DNA of 64,000 nt from Buddleja alternifolia (lineage: Eukaryota > Streptophyta > Magnoliopsida > Lamiales > Scrophulariaceae). Position 1 is the first letter of the stretch, and every line of letters starts with the position of its first letter. A program made the position numbers and the translations under genes. The DNA lies in assembly GCA_019426215.1 (NCBI GenBank), contig CM033394.1, positions 46,932,423 to 46,996,422 on the forward strand, given 5' to 3'. Below the pieces are notes generated by a model. It was given only the letters and a program-made list of their open reading frames with translations, made no database searches and was not told where the DNA came from. Of this stretch, positions 9,951-22,400 are shown piece by piece.

Positions 9951-12609
9951 ATGAATCCGCAAGGTGCGGCAATGATGAATGACGGCGGCGGAGCTTACAA
10001 CTTGGCGGAGATCTGGCCGGCGTTTCAATTGAGCGCCAATGCGACGTCGTCGTACGGTTTGGGCTTGGATCCGATGGAGATGGACCAGAGATTGAACCGT
10101 AGTCCTCCCAATCGTAATTCGAGGAAGCGGCGAGATGATGATGATGAGCAGTGTGGTAAGGAAGGAGCTTCAACTAGCAACAGCAATGGCGGCCGCAACA
10201 ACAACGATAATCATATTTTGGTAGTTTTTCAACTCGGAAAATTCAATTTAATTGTTTTTTTATATATTTGCCTGTATTGAATTTTTAAGTGATTATTATT
10301 ATTATTTGTCTGTTTGATTAATTGCTTTTGTTCTGCTATATGATTGTGGACTTGGCTGTAGATTCTTTGATAATTAATTTGGAGTAGCTAGGGCTGTAAA
10401 CGAGTGAGTCGAGCTGAACAAGTTCTTATCAAGTTTGTTTGAATTATTATTGAGCTTCAAAATTCATGTTTGAGCTTGGTTTGATTGTCAATCGAGACAA
10501 GTTCCAACGAGCTTTAACCGAGCCAAACACGAGTCGAGCTCGAGTAGTTTGATCTTTTTTTACAAGTTCAAACGAGCTTTAACCGAGCCAAACACGAGTT
10601 GACCTCAAGTAGTTTGATCTTTTTTTACATATTTATCATTTTTTTACTAATCGAGTTGAGCTCGAGTCGAACTTCAAATCTTACCGAACACAAAAAGTTG
10701 TTCAAGATTGGTTTGATATGTTAATGAACCGAGCCCAAACGAGCTATTAGCAATCGATCTCGAGTCGAGTATTGAGTAGTTTGGTTTGTCTTTTCAAAGG
10801 GTAGCTAATAAAGTGAAATAACTCGAGCTATGATTTACTCAATTATCCAGTTAATGATTCTTTTGTTTTCGTTTTAAATTTGTAATATGGTGATTATTTT
10901 TGGGTTTGAGCAGAGTAAAGGTGACAGTAAAAGACTGAAAGCCACAGAGTCGAATGAGAATCATGAAAATAAATTAGAGGGAGAAGGAAATTCAGATAAG
11001 GCAGCAGAGCAACCTGCAAAACCAGCTGAACCATTGAAGCAAGACTACATTCATGTTCGAGCAAGAAGAGGTCAAGCTACTGATAGTCACAGTTTAGCTG
11101 AAAGAGTAATGACAATTAAATAACTCTATAGTTAGTCTATTGAGAATTGATGATTAAATATTAGGAGTAGATTATGAATAACCATTTTTAAGTGACTTCT
11201 TCTTCTGATTTCTTCCTATTGGTGCAGGCTAGGAGAGAAAAGATAAGCGAAAGGATGAAAATTCTTCAAGATCTAGTTCCTGGGTGTAATAAAGTGAGTA
11301 TCAACATCTTTTGGACTTCATATGTATACCATATCATTTTAATGAAAATCGTTATCGAGAATTGGAAAGTTTTGTTTCATGTTTCATTAGTTAACGAGAT
11401 ATTTATAGAGAATATAGGCTTTTTGAGATAAATTCTGAGCTTCTCATTTCCAGTTGGAATATAAGTTCGTATTTACGGGGGAGAGGTGGAAAAATCATTG
11501 AGTCCAGCACTTTTGTGATCACAACATGCATGTGACCCTGCTTCTGTTCTTATCTTTCATGCACAAATTGTCTGACTTTAGTTATTTATTTACTGAGAGT
11601 GTTCTTTGTTCATGTTCTTTATTTTGAAACTCTCAGCCAATTTTATGTGTGCACAACTTTTCCAAACTGGTTAAAATCGTGTCAGAGTCATGGAAATTTT
11701 TTATATCCGGGCTTTGGTTTTTAAGTACAGGATTATGTTTGCATCTTTCAGCAGAGCTTTGTTATTTCCTCGGGCTCGAAGTTTCAGAAAATTTTAAGAT
11801 AGCAAACATAAAAGTCAATAACGAGCTCATTTTCTATGCATATAACTCCATCCTGCTAGCGAGAAGTAGCTTGGCTCTCTGTCCAAAGCCATCATCTGCT
11901 TCGGCATCCTGAAAAAACGGCCTCATTATCCAAGTCAAGTAGCATATTCTTTGACAATGGAACTTGTTTGACTCGAGTTTTAAATTTTCATGAAGAAATT
12001 TTAGTGTCCTATGATAAATCGCTTTTCCTCAACATCCATTTAAATTGGCACACTTTATTTAGTTCATTGGGACTTTCTATTTGCTGCTTTGTGTCTAGAT
12101 ACTGAAATTTGGTCCATAATTTTACGAGATAATGAAATATTTGGGTACAGGTTATTGGCAAAGCTCTAGTGCTTGATGAGATTATTAATTATATTCAATC
12201 TTTACAACGTCAGGTTGAGGTAGCTCTCTCTTTCTCTCTCTCCCCCCTCCCTCCCTCCCTCTCTCTCTCTCTAGACGACATGAATTAAACATTAATCACT
12301 ATTGACTTGTGTCACAGTTTCTGTCATTGAAGCTTGAAACGGTCAATGCAAGAGGGGGCATAGACGGATATCCTTTAAAAGACGTAGGTGCTTGAGACAC
12401 GATTTTCTACTGTCTGAATTTGGTTAAACTTTACAATTACATATTAATGTCGTAAAATTCTCTTGGTTTTCATTTGGCAGTTTGCTCAGCAAACTTTTGA
12501 AGCTTCTGGTGTGGCATTTGGTTCTCAAGTTTCAAGGGAATATGGTAAAGGTTCATCACCAGAATGGCTACACATGCAGATTGGTGGCGGCTTTGGCCGA
12601 ACATCATGA
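9951..12609 (+). CDS. bHLH79: bHLH transcription factor, bHLH79/BPE-like
   Basis: Nuclear basic helix-loop-helix factor of the group that includes Arabidopsis bHLH79 and BIGPETAL. These bind E/G-box DNA as dimers, and some members control petal cell size. CDS join(9951..10220, 10914..11105, 11228..11293, 12151..12219, 12318..12383, 12481..12609), all introns phase 0, 263 aa. A basic SRKRR stretch in exon 1 is a likely nuclear signal. The DNA-binding region begins at [20 protein letters not shown]. His149, Glu153 and Arg157 occupy the 5-9-13 positions of E-box binders. Helix 1 reads [18 protein letters not shown] and helix 2 [20 protein letters not shown]. The protein ends [16 protein letters not shown], the tail typical of this group. 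The exon 1 donor is the least certain junction: the stronger-looking gtaagg donor at about 10155 would join out of frame to a stop, so the donor after 10220 was chosen. Introns 1 and 3 are long. Confidence 0.9.
10389..10800. repeat. Degenerate repeat rich in GAGCTCGAG in bHLH intron 1
   Basis: Starts tagggctgtaaacgag and contains a duplicated segment of about 60 bases (around 10502 and 10562, motif acgagctttaaccgagccaa). The start resembles the left end of the hAT element at 44182 and the sequence near 38556, so it is probably a decayed member of the same broad hAT group. No matching right end or target duplication was found. Confidence 0.5.
12242..12259 (-). other. Potential G-quadruplex on the minus strand in bHLH intron 4
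   Basis: The plus strand reads C6-T-C3-T-C3-T-C3, so the minus strand offers four G-runs with one-base loops, within a CT microsatellite (about 12222-12273) directly after the exon 4 donor. Because the G-runs are on the template strand, any effect would be on DNA or transcription rather than on the pre-mRNA. Confidence 0.6.
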
Positions 12610-13741
12610 GACGAAATCCCATCGATAGCCAATAAAGGCACTTAAAGTATACATATTTACCAAATTAGAGTATATTTCATTTTATTCCTCTATTAGGTGT
12701 GGAGCTGTTTTACCAAGGTGCTATTGAAGCTCACACATATATATATATATATATATATTTATATCTGGTATAGAAAATTGTTACATTTATAGGTATGATT
12801 CTTGGATGTACTGGAGAGCAACATTTCCGGTGCAGCCAAGACTATTGGAGGAAGGGGATGGTGGGGGGCCCCGAGTGCTCCATAAGTTCCACTGTAAAAT
12901 AAATACTACCCAAGAAAGATTCATAGAATCAATGATCTTGTGAAAGTCTTAGTACAAACTTCCAAACTTCTGAAACGTTGTATTATCTGTCATTTGTGTT
13001 TGCATTTGGGCTGTAGAACAAAGGTTGATAAGTCATTGAATAAAAGTCAAGCTTTGTTGTTACACGTCTCTACTATGGCATCAACTTTGTCGATTTTCTG
13101 AAATATTCGTCTCACCTGGACCTCTCTACACCCGACTCTCTCTATGAATACTTTTTCTGGTGAATCGGTATATGATACATATATGAATATAGTCAGTAAC
13201 AATTTATAATCAATTGACAGCTATTACAATCAACTAACAACTGCTAAAAAATTAAAGAAAGACTCGCACGTTTGTGGTAGTAGAACCCAAAACTTCTATT
13301 TCCTCAGCTTCACTAGTAGTGCTAGGTTACATCAGCAACTCCCTCTGTGAATCTAAAACATACTCTCCTATTTGCACCTTGGGTCAATACCCGATCGAAA
13401 ATGAAGAGTTCCATACCGTGGGGTTGCTACCGTTGCCCCCAAGCTTGTGCACAACATTAACCGGGTCAGGTTGTGATTTGGGTCCGGTACAAGACATGCC
13501 ACAAAAGAACTTGAACTGCTTGTTACATAGACAATTTTTATTTTTGAATATCAGCCGCATCAACAGGCAAATGGTTGACAGTAAGTTGGAAAATTCAATT
13601 ATCAACTCATTCTAGGCAACTTAGATCAAAACATCTAGCAAAAATATACACAAATATTTCCAAATATGTCAATAAATGAAGTTAATTTCATACAATATGA
13701 GCAATATCTACAAGCTTACTACAAGAGCCATAAATTAGTCC
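12610..13741. other. 3' region of the bHLH gene and intergenic spacer
   Basis: Holds the bHLH 3' untranslated region with a (TA)n run near 12733-12760 and an AATAAA at about 13039. At 13270-13615 there is open sequence on both strands for which I recognise no product. The rest shows nothing. Confidence 0.55.
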
Positions 13742-14494
13742 TCAATAATTTTCTATAGTGCAACTTGCTGGCCCTCCTTTAATAGTAGTTTCATTCACAA
13801 ACTGCATCTCGATCCAACCACACACGACGTATATATGTGACCTTACTTCGTGCCAAGTATCCAAACCCTCTCTAACCATCCCATCATACTTCAACTTAAA
13901 ATGAAGAACCTTATGCGTTTTCCGACTCTCTAAAAGCGCAGTTGGAACGAAGGACGCTGGAACAGAAACTGTCGTTTTATTCATACGCACATCAAAGGCA
14001 ATTTTATTACCAACACCGAGAACAAAATCACGTGTCCTCGTAACCCACAATAACTCATGGTCCAAGAAGATGGACACCACGGAAGTTTCATGATAGATTG
14101 TTATATCGTCAAGATTGGCGATTTTGAGCACAATATCGCATTTCCCCGTGACTTGAGAAGGCGAAGCGTTGAATTTTGAGATTGTCAAGGAATCTAACGT
14201 AAACTCGTGTTGGAGTTGTTCGTCAACTAGCTCTTTTTTCAAAACGGGGAAGAAAAACGCTACGAGAATTAGAACTATCCATATTGTGAAGAAAGATGTC
14301 CTAAAAATGCAATCCCAATCGATCATGTGATATATAGATGCTAAGTATTGTTGGAAATGAATGTAATGTTGTTGCATGATGGATGATACTTCTATGGTGT
14401 TGGTGTTTGCTTGGTTTTCCATCTCGAAGGTGCTTAACCGGTTGTATCCGTTGTGACCCGAAGGTGGATCTTGGGGCGACCCGGTTTCATCCAT
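13742..14494 (-). CDS. NHL/LEA-2 family membrane protein
   Basis: Single-exon gene, 250 aa, of the NDR1/HIN1-like (LEA_2) group. Members are plasma-membrane or ER proteins, several linked to defence or stress, and most lack a known biochemical activity. A charged N-terminal region of about 63 residues precedes one hydrophobic segment at about 64-86 (FRTSFFTIWIVLILVAFFFP). The extracytoplasmic LEA_2-like beta domain follows, with LDSLTISKFNAS, the GKCDIVLKIANLDD segment, then VVSIFLDHELLW and DFVLGVGNKIAFDVRM, and ends with CGWIEMQFVNETTIKGGPAS. Cys119, Cys225 and Cys245 could form disulfides. NETT and NKTT are possible N-glycosylation sites. The ATG at 14494 is chosen as the most upstream in-frame start. 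The neighbouring bHLH gene is transcribed towards it. Family call good, individual identity open. Confidence 0.82.
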   Translation of the reverse strand: MDETGSPQDPPSGHNGYNRLSTFEMENQANTNTIEVSSIMQQHYIHFQQYLASIYHMIDWDCIFRTSFFTIWIVLILVAFFFPVLKKELVDEQLQHEFTLDSLTISKFNASPSQVTGKCDIVLKIANLDDITIYHETSVVSIFLDHELLWVTRTRDFVLGVGNKIAFDVRMNKTTVSVPASFVPTALLESRKTHKVLHFKLKYDGMVREGLDTWHEVRSHIYVVCGWIEMQFVNETTIKGGPASCTIENY

Positions 14495-14810
14495 TGTTGA
14501 GAAGGTTAAGAAAGGTGATGGGGGAGGAAGAATATGTCTTTAGGAGAGAATTTCCTCTTTTTATTTTCTTTTGTTCATATTTGGGAAATGAAGTTGTGGT
14601 GGAAATTTCACAGACCAAATAATAGATAATATATCCCCTTTATATAGGAAATTCGTAACAAAATTGTGTATAGTCATGCCAGGAACGAAATTAGGATTTT
14701 TGATCCCGAGTGACGAATATATATAAAAAGAAAGGGCAAAACATGATTGCCTATATAAATAATGAAGGACAAAGAATTAGGATTTCAAGAACTTAAAGGC
14801 GAAAAATTAA

Positions 14811-15222
14811 GGCCTTGTTTGTTTGTGTTTTCAAATCTCATTTTCAGTATTTTGGATCACAAAATCCTAAAAATTCACAATTCAAATTATTTTCAACCAA
14901 ATTCATCATCTTTCAAATTTACTTTCTCATTCTCCAATATAACTACCTATCAATCACCACATCTATTATTTCACACAATCATCAATCAATATTCATATAC
15001 TTTACACTATTTTTCTCTTTCTCTTTCATACTTTTCATTCAATCAACCCATCACACATCAACTAATCATTATTGATTAGACACATTTTACAAATTTCAAC
15101 CAAATTTTAAAAACATAAACAAATACACCAACATATCACATCAAACTCATACGAATATCCATAGTACGCGTTCCCCGAAAAAATTTCAAGATTTAAACTC
15201 AAAAACATAAACAAACAAAGCC
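14811..15222. mobile_element. Tourist/PIF-Harbinger-type MITE (412 bp)
   Basis: Left end GGCCTTGTTTGTTTGTGTTT, right end the inverted form (aaacataaacaaacaaagcc), with TAA on both sides (14808-14810 and 15223-15225). The TAA duplication and GGCC-TTGTTTG ends fit Tourist-like MITEs. Read in reverse, its interior (attcgta, tgtttatgttttt) resembles the two MITEs in the PP2A introns at 58565 and 59380, so all three look like one family. It lies between the divergently transcribed NHL and ALA3 genes. Confidence 0.75.
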
Positions 15223-15225
15223 TAA

Positions 15226-16303
15226 AATTTTCAAAGTTGAGGGTGGGTGACTGCCACCACCAACCATTGCTCAGCATATAATAGTGTCATAACACACGTC
15301 CTTTTATTAGTCATTTTTAATAAAATATGATTGCTTAAATATATTTGCATTAATATAATCTATTATAGTTTTGAAATCTTGACACTCCCATTGTATTACT
15401 TATTTTTAGTGTGTTAATTTTGAAATTCTATAAATATTTTTAATATGGTAAGACACATTAAATTCATCATGCATGATTTAGTGTAATTGCACTCAAATGT
15501 GGAGCTTTATGATTACTCAATAATCATTGAGCTTATAAAAAATAAACGATAACGAATTACCTTTTGTAACCCTTGTGTCAATCAGTCATTTACATGCCCT
15601 TTGCTACAGCCTACAAGGCACTTAGAGTCATGTTTAAGAGCTCATAAAGTCAAAGTTCAAGAGTAATTACAGTTACGTAAGATCATACGCGAGAGTTGGT
15701 AATTATTTTTCACTCAACACAAAACAATAATAACTAAACATTGTATAAATTGCATTGTTCATCTCCATCAAAATTTATCCTACTTAATATTGAGGGATCA
15801 AATGCAACTTTATTAGTAAAATAAAACCAGAAAAGGCAAAATATCACCCAAAAATATAAACTACCTAAATAACAAAAAATAACTGTATATCTATCTATCC
15901 ATCTATATATATATATATATATATATTTGCTGATGCTAAGCTCTGAAATGGTCATAACTGATGTCTCAAAACCGCCCCCTCAGACATGACGATTTTTCCA
16001 ATTTTCCAAACTGCCCTGCATAATTAATTTTAAAGACTTTCCAGAACGACGCCGTGTCAACCTCGTCGCAACACCACCCCCATTCCCTCCCCCACTTCCC
16101 CACTCTCATGCTTCCACGTGTAACCCACAAAGCCAACAATTACTCAAGTCGTTTCAAATGTAAATGCCACACGCGCGGGGATACGCGTGGGCGAATCCCA
16201 ATTATCACGCGGATTAAAATTCATGTATAAAAACTCGAAACTAAAAATAGATTGAAAAATCACCCCTCCATCTCCCACACATTCAACCAACAATAACATT
16301 TCA

Positions 16304-16346
<43 letters not shown>

Positions 16347-16458
16347 TATTTCTTCTTCGTCTTCAATTTTTCATCGAAAATCAGATAGTTTATACGATTT
16401 CTGAGGATACCTAGGGTTTTCCTGCATCTCGGTCCATTGCGATCGGAGGAATTGTTAA
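15226..16458. other. Intergenic, including ALA3 promoter and leader
   Basis: No gene. A (TA)n run is present at about 15905-15928. Two more fill about 16303-16350 within the presumed leader or core promoter of ALA3, about 110-155 bases before its ATG. Confidence 0.6.
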
Positions 16459-19400
16459 ATGGCCGGATGGAGGGGATCTAGATCCGGCGGCGGAGGCGGC
16501 GGAGAGGTGTCTCCGACGCGAACGGTTCGGCTGGGGAAGGTTCAGCCGCAGGCCCCAGGTCACAGAACCGTGTTTTGTAATGATCGCGATGCTAACGCCC
16601 TAGCGAAATACAAGGTTTTCCGTTGATTCTTTGATTTTTAGTTGTTTCTCTCGCATTGTGCTCTTCGTGTTGATTTTTGTAGTTCGGTGATGCGGAAATG
16701 TGAACCGAGGTTTATGACATTGCGTAATTCTAGTCCGAGGTGCCTTATTGGAATTTTTTTGTTGATATAATAGCATGATTTCATTTTGGATTAAGCTCAC
16801 ATAAATTTTAGTTTCTGTGTTTATTGATCGACTAAATTATATACTCAATCTGTAAAGTGGGGAGGGAGAACTTGTTTTTGAGTATGAATAGTTGCGGTGA
16901 CCTTTGTTATATGAGGAGGATATTTCTGTAATGTTGTATTGCAACGATCAACTGGATTCATGACTTTGGAAGTTCTTCTAGCAGAGATTGATCTTGTTTT
17001 GTGTTACTCTGTAACGGCCTCTTTTGTGCATGATTGGCTTAGAATGATTTTGTGAGTGCGAGTTAGTCTCTTTTGTGAGTTGAGGCATTCCACAAGCAGT
17101 TTGGTTTGAAGCATTTTCTGCTAGTGAAATTTTTGATATTGCACGGATTTAGGGGATGAGGAAAGGCGTTTAGGCATTAGTGTAATATCAACTAGTCTTT
17201 CTACCTGTTTAGCCATCAAACTCAAAACTTCTCAAGAGACAAGGTGAGAAGTGAATCATTAAATCCTAACTGGACTCTAGGATAATTCTATGGGAATCTA
17301 CTATGAGGGGTTGCTTTTGTTGTTTGTATGAATAATGAATGAGAACAGAAGCACTTTCTGTTGTTAGAAGTCAATAGGAATGTGCCCTGAGATTGGCTTT
17401 TATGCATTTTCTAGGTGGAATGATTCAAATAGTTTCATTTTCTTTCTAAGAGAGTTGATTCTCATGTTTACGATTATAATCATTGGGAGGATTTTTTAAT
17501 TTTACTATTATAATAATAATAGTTGCTAAATTATTTGTTCATTTTAGTGGTTTGAGCAGCATAATTGTCTTCTCTTAAGTCTATGACAAATAACTTCTCT
17601 ATATGGTGGTCTGATTATTCCTGTGACTGATTTTTCAGGGTAATTCTGTGTCAACTACGAAATATGATGTCTTTACGTTTTTACCTAAGGGGTTATTTGA
17701 GCAGGTAAGTTTTTGTTGTTCTATTTAATAGGAGAGGAATTTTTATTGAAATTCAATGATCATTAGGAATCCAAGTCCGTATCTATACTATTTTTCTTTG
17801 CAATGGCTTTCACTGAAACATGTCTTAAGATAGTAGGTATTACAAATTATGACAACTTTAAATTTTTTTGAAAATATAACATAGAATAAAACTATTTTGT
17901 ATTTGAGGAATAAAAGCAGACTAATAACACAGATTCTTGAAGCTTTTCAATCTTCCTCTGGTGCTTGAGTAAGGAGTAGCAGTGAGAAAAATAAGCTTAC
18001 TACAGAGTATAAGTGTATTTTTATGATGCATAAAAACTGATAGTTTGGTATAGTATCTAGTGTGTGAGTATTTAGTTGACATAGTAGGTGAATAAGTTTT
18101 TTTCCTTACTCCAGCCACTGTACAACTTTAGCAGGACAAGTAATGTATATACTGCTGCTTATGGTTCTCTGCTCATTCAGTTTGTGTGCTCCCTGTTCAA
18201 TTCCGTTTTACCTAATATGCTCTTACCTAATTTATGCTGACAGTTCAGGCGGGTGGCTAACCTCTATTTTCTCATGATCTCAATCTTGTCATGCACCCCC
18301 GTCAGGTATGTTGATATAATAATTTGATAAGAGATGCAGAACAGCCCTTAAAATTATATTGTCTGGAAGAAAAATTAAAGCTGCGATGATTTAAAAAAGA
18401 GAGGATAAGAACGTTGGAAAAGATTGGGTTCTAGAATAAACCAAAAGCTGTAAAACGTTGAAATCTTTCTGATGCCTTTGACGAATATGTCGTCGAGCAA
18501 GTTGATGGACTCTCAATATCAAAGAGTTGCAAAGCTTGTAAGAATTGAAAAAATTGATCTAAACCTGAATTAATTGATATTACAATGTATTTAAAGACTT
18601 GAAAATATCTTACTAGGAAGTAACTAAGTCCTTCTTGAATAAGCATTTGATCTATTAATCGAATGATTCGAATCACGATCAATTCCTACATGACAGATCC
18701 TTAAAATAAGACTCTCAAATCTGTCTTAGTGTATTTGTATCTAATTAAGTTTTGTTTTTATTCAGTCCCGTAAGCCCTATAACAAATGTGCTTCCACTGA
18801 CACTGGTGCTTCTTGTATCTCTCGTTAAGGAAGCATGGGAGGACTGGGTGAGCACCACTTCATTTTTCTGGCCACTCAACTGCAAGAGAAACATTCAAGT
18901 GTGAACTAGTCTGACTATTTTTTCATCTGCTTTTCTTTTCTTTATGCATGACAGAAACGTTTTCAAAATGACATGTCAATCAATAATTCCACCATAGAAG
19001 TCTTGCAAGATCAGAAGTGGGTATTTATCCCTTGGAAGAAGCTGCAGGTTGGAGATATTGTAAAAGTAAGTCAATATCTCTTTTGTTTCCCTGCCAATAT
19101 ATCTTTAATTTACCTGTGTACGTTAGATCTTTAATTTTCTGATGTTTGATATGTTAATTCTGCTATTTGGTGGCAAGTTATCAGCTATCTCCATGCCGTG
19201 CAATTTAATTTTAGCTTTATGAAAACTTCCTGCAATGTGCCTTTGCAGGTTAGTCAAATAGCCTACTAGGATATGGGACTTGTGCTTAGCATATAAGTTG
19301 GAGAAATATAAGCTGAATCCAAACTGCTTCCATTGTGGCAATTATGATTTGACTAGTGCAAATAGCTGGTTAACTGCTGCTTTAACACAACTACATCCTA

Positions 19401-22400
19401 GGGGACAACTTACATAGCCAACTTCCAGACTTTGTTAAATTGTGTAGACTAAGAACCTAAAATTTCTTATGGCTGTAGAAACAGATAAACATGGAGCCCT
19501 GTAGAGTAGTGAATGTTCATTAACCTGTTTGAGCAGCAGTGGTTGCATCTCACACTTGATTGAATACGTTTTTCTGAATGCCTGGATAGCATTTCCCTAC
19601 TATAGTATTGCACAGTCAGTCAAAGGAGATGCTAGGTGCAGGGAATGACTTAGAGACTGACGATGAGGCTGAGTTTGTTTACTAGTTACCCTATCTTTTG
19701 ATGTTATCTTCACAGTGAGAATGACAGTGAGGCTGAGTTTTTAAATATTATCTTCACATCCATTAGGGAATGCATGAAACCCAGAGATATTCAATTTTTA
19801 TTTGAGACTAAAGTATGAAGTAGAGCGCCATATTCAATAACTATTTTTCAATAATTTTTACCTGAAAGATTGATGACTGTTTCTCTGGTTGCAGGTGAAG
19901 CAGGATGGATTCTTTCCTGCTGATATACTATTCCTTGCCAGCACAAACCCTGATGGTGTCTGCTACATTGAGGTTTTGTATTCTTTGCTTTAAGATAATA
20001 TATCCTTTATTATCTTCTTGATAAAAGAAGATACAAATATACATTTTGTTTAATCTAGACCATTTTTTTTTTCTCAGTTTCTGTTTTTCTTCTTCACACC
20101 ACTGCCGTTTATTTCTTCCACAAGATCTAAAACCTTAGGTTACTTATTTGTTCTTCACACCTTTTTATTTTTCTATATCATTTAAATGTTGTCTTTGGTA
20201 TTGCAGACTGCAAATCTGGATGGTGAAACTAACTTGAAGATACGGAAAGCATTCGAAAAAACTTGGGATTACGTGACCCCAGAGAAAGCTTCTGAATTCA
20301 AAGGTTTTTGATCTTTCTTTCTCTTTGGCTCATTATTCATCTTTGTATATAGTTCACCCTTTGCTTTCTACATTTGTTCAAGTAAGGTAAAAAACATGAA
20401 CCTCACTTGGAATGCTACCTGTCACCTTGTTCTAAAAACCTCTTTCTATTTCCTATCTGAGCTAAATTGGCAGTGGACCAAAACTCAGGGGCACTAGAAT
20501 GAGACAGTGACGGCGAGGAGGATCTATCACCATCTTATTTGATTCTTTGCTGCAAAACAAAAATTCTGTTGTGAGAATTTTTCTGTGGAGGATTTTCCAA
20601 ACGATGATGAAAACCAGAATAACATGTGTGAACATCTAGTCATGAGCCAAATTGTTGGTCGAATAAATTGCGGAAAAATGTGTTTTTGCGGCCAAACATT
20701 GTCCTGCTGGATAAGTCAGGAGTTAACATCTTTGTATTGATGGACAATTTGATGATAGATATTCACCTGATAAAATGAATTCTTCTGTTGCATTTGTATT
20801 TGATGGAATTCACTTATTAAATGCAGGTGAGGTACAATGTGAGCAACCAAATAATTCGCTGTACACCTTCACTGGCAACTTGATCATAAATAAACAAACG
20901 TTGCCTCTCAGTCCAAATCAACTTCTATTGCGAGTATGACCTCTCACTCTCTCTTTGCCTCCCTCTTTGGCATTATCTGATTCCGTGTTACTTTATTAGT
21001 AGTTACTTGGTAGAACTAACTTCTCATATTGGATGGTTACATTTTCTCTTTCATTATTTTGGTTGTCTTTCAAGCCGCTTACTGCATTCCTATTAGTTCA
21101 TAAATTTCTTCAAGAATACTGACATGAAACTGAAGTTTACGACTCTTTTCATGGTCTTCTAATTGTCATTTTAGTTCATATTCCTTGTCGTTCCTTCTTT
21201 TATCTTGTTGCATTATTTTTCTTAATCACTCCTTATAAATGTTTCCAGGGGTGTAGTCTAAGAAACACCGAGTACATAGTGGGAGCTGTAATTTTTACTG
21301 GGCATGAGACAAAGGTACCTCCCTTTACCTACTCTATTCAAACTATGATTTATTTTCATTTGCAAGTCGAGTTTTTGATACTTCTGCAGCAAAAGGGTGC
21401 TGAACAAGCCTTGGTTACCAAAATGGAAGTTCACATAGTGGCATATATAATAAGTATTTTTTATTCACCAATTGATGACTTGTTTCTAAGTGTTGTTTGG
21501 GAGGTTTCAAAGTCTATCTATATGCTTTTTCTTAATCTCATTATCATGTGTTTAGTACTTGTTTCACCTCTGCTACGTTTTAAATTCGGTATCTCAGTGG
21601 TGCCTGTGCTGTAATTTCAGGTTATGATGAACTCCATGAAAATTCCTTCCAAAAGAAGCACCTTAGAAAAGAAACTTGACAAGCTTATACTTACTCTGTT
21701 TACCGTTCTCTTCTGCATGTGTCTTTTGGGTGCCATTGGCAGGTTTGGCCTATTGCTTCTCAATTTGAGATTAGAATTTAGCTACCTAGTTTCTGTAATT
21801 TATTTCAAGATGTTGGTCAAGTATTTTTTTAATACAATCTTGATGCTTGCAGCGGTATATTCATAGACCACAAGTACTACTATTTGCATTTTGACAGAAC
21901 AGAGAAGCAGTTTGATCCGGACAACAAATTTGTGGTGAGGAGAGGGCTAAACCTTTTTTTTTTTTTTAGTGTGTGTATGTGGTGTTCATTCCATATTTTC
22001 AGTTTTCCAATTTTCTCTCTTTATGTTTTGTAGGTTGCTGTCTTGACTTTTTTTACCCTGATTACTCTCTATTCACCAATTATTCCAATCTCTCTCTATG
22101 TTTCTGTTGAGGTAGATCTTGAAACCACCTTTTCTGTTTCTGTTTTCTCTGGCTATGTCATTATAGTTCAATAAACTTGCTTCTGTTTATTTCAGATGAT
22201 TAAATTTATTCAATCTACTCAATTCATCAACAACGACCTACACATGTACCATGCTGAGAGCAATACCCCTGCATCGGCACGGACATCTAATTTAAACGAG
22301 GAACTTGGACAGGTAGCTATCTACCTTGTTGACTTCTTATTTGCATGTTGGAGTTAGGTGGGGGGTAGATTGCAGCATGTTTAACTGATTTACCTTCCCT

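Noticed and set aside
10389..10800. Complete hAT element in bHLH intron 1
   Set aside because: The left end looks right but no inverted right end or 8-bp duplication was found, so only a degenerate repeat is listed.
13274..13615. Frames on both strands of 113 and 73 codons next to the NHL gene
   Set aside because: No recognisable motif, no conserved splice context, and the two strands compete for the same stretch.
14762..15079. Open frame of 105 codons upstream of ALA3
   Set aside because: It lies entirely in the Tourist-like MITE and is low-complexity Phe/Ser/Tyr.
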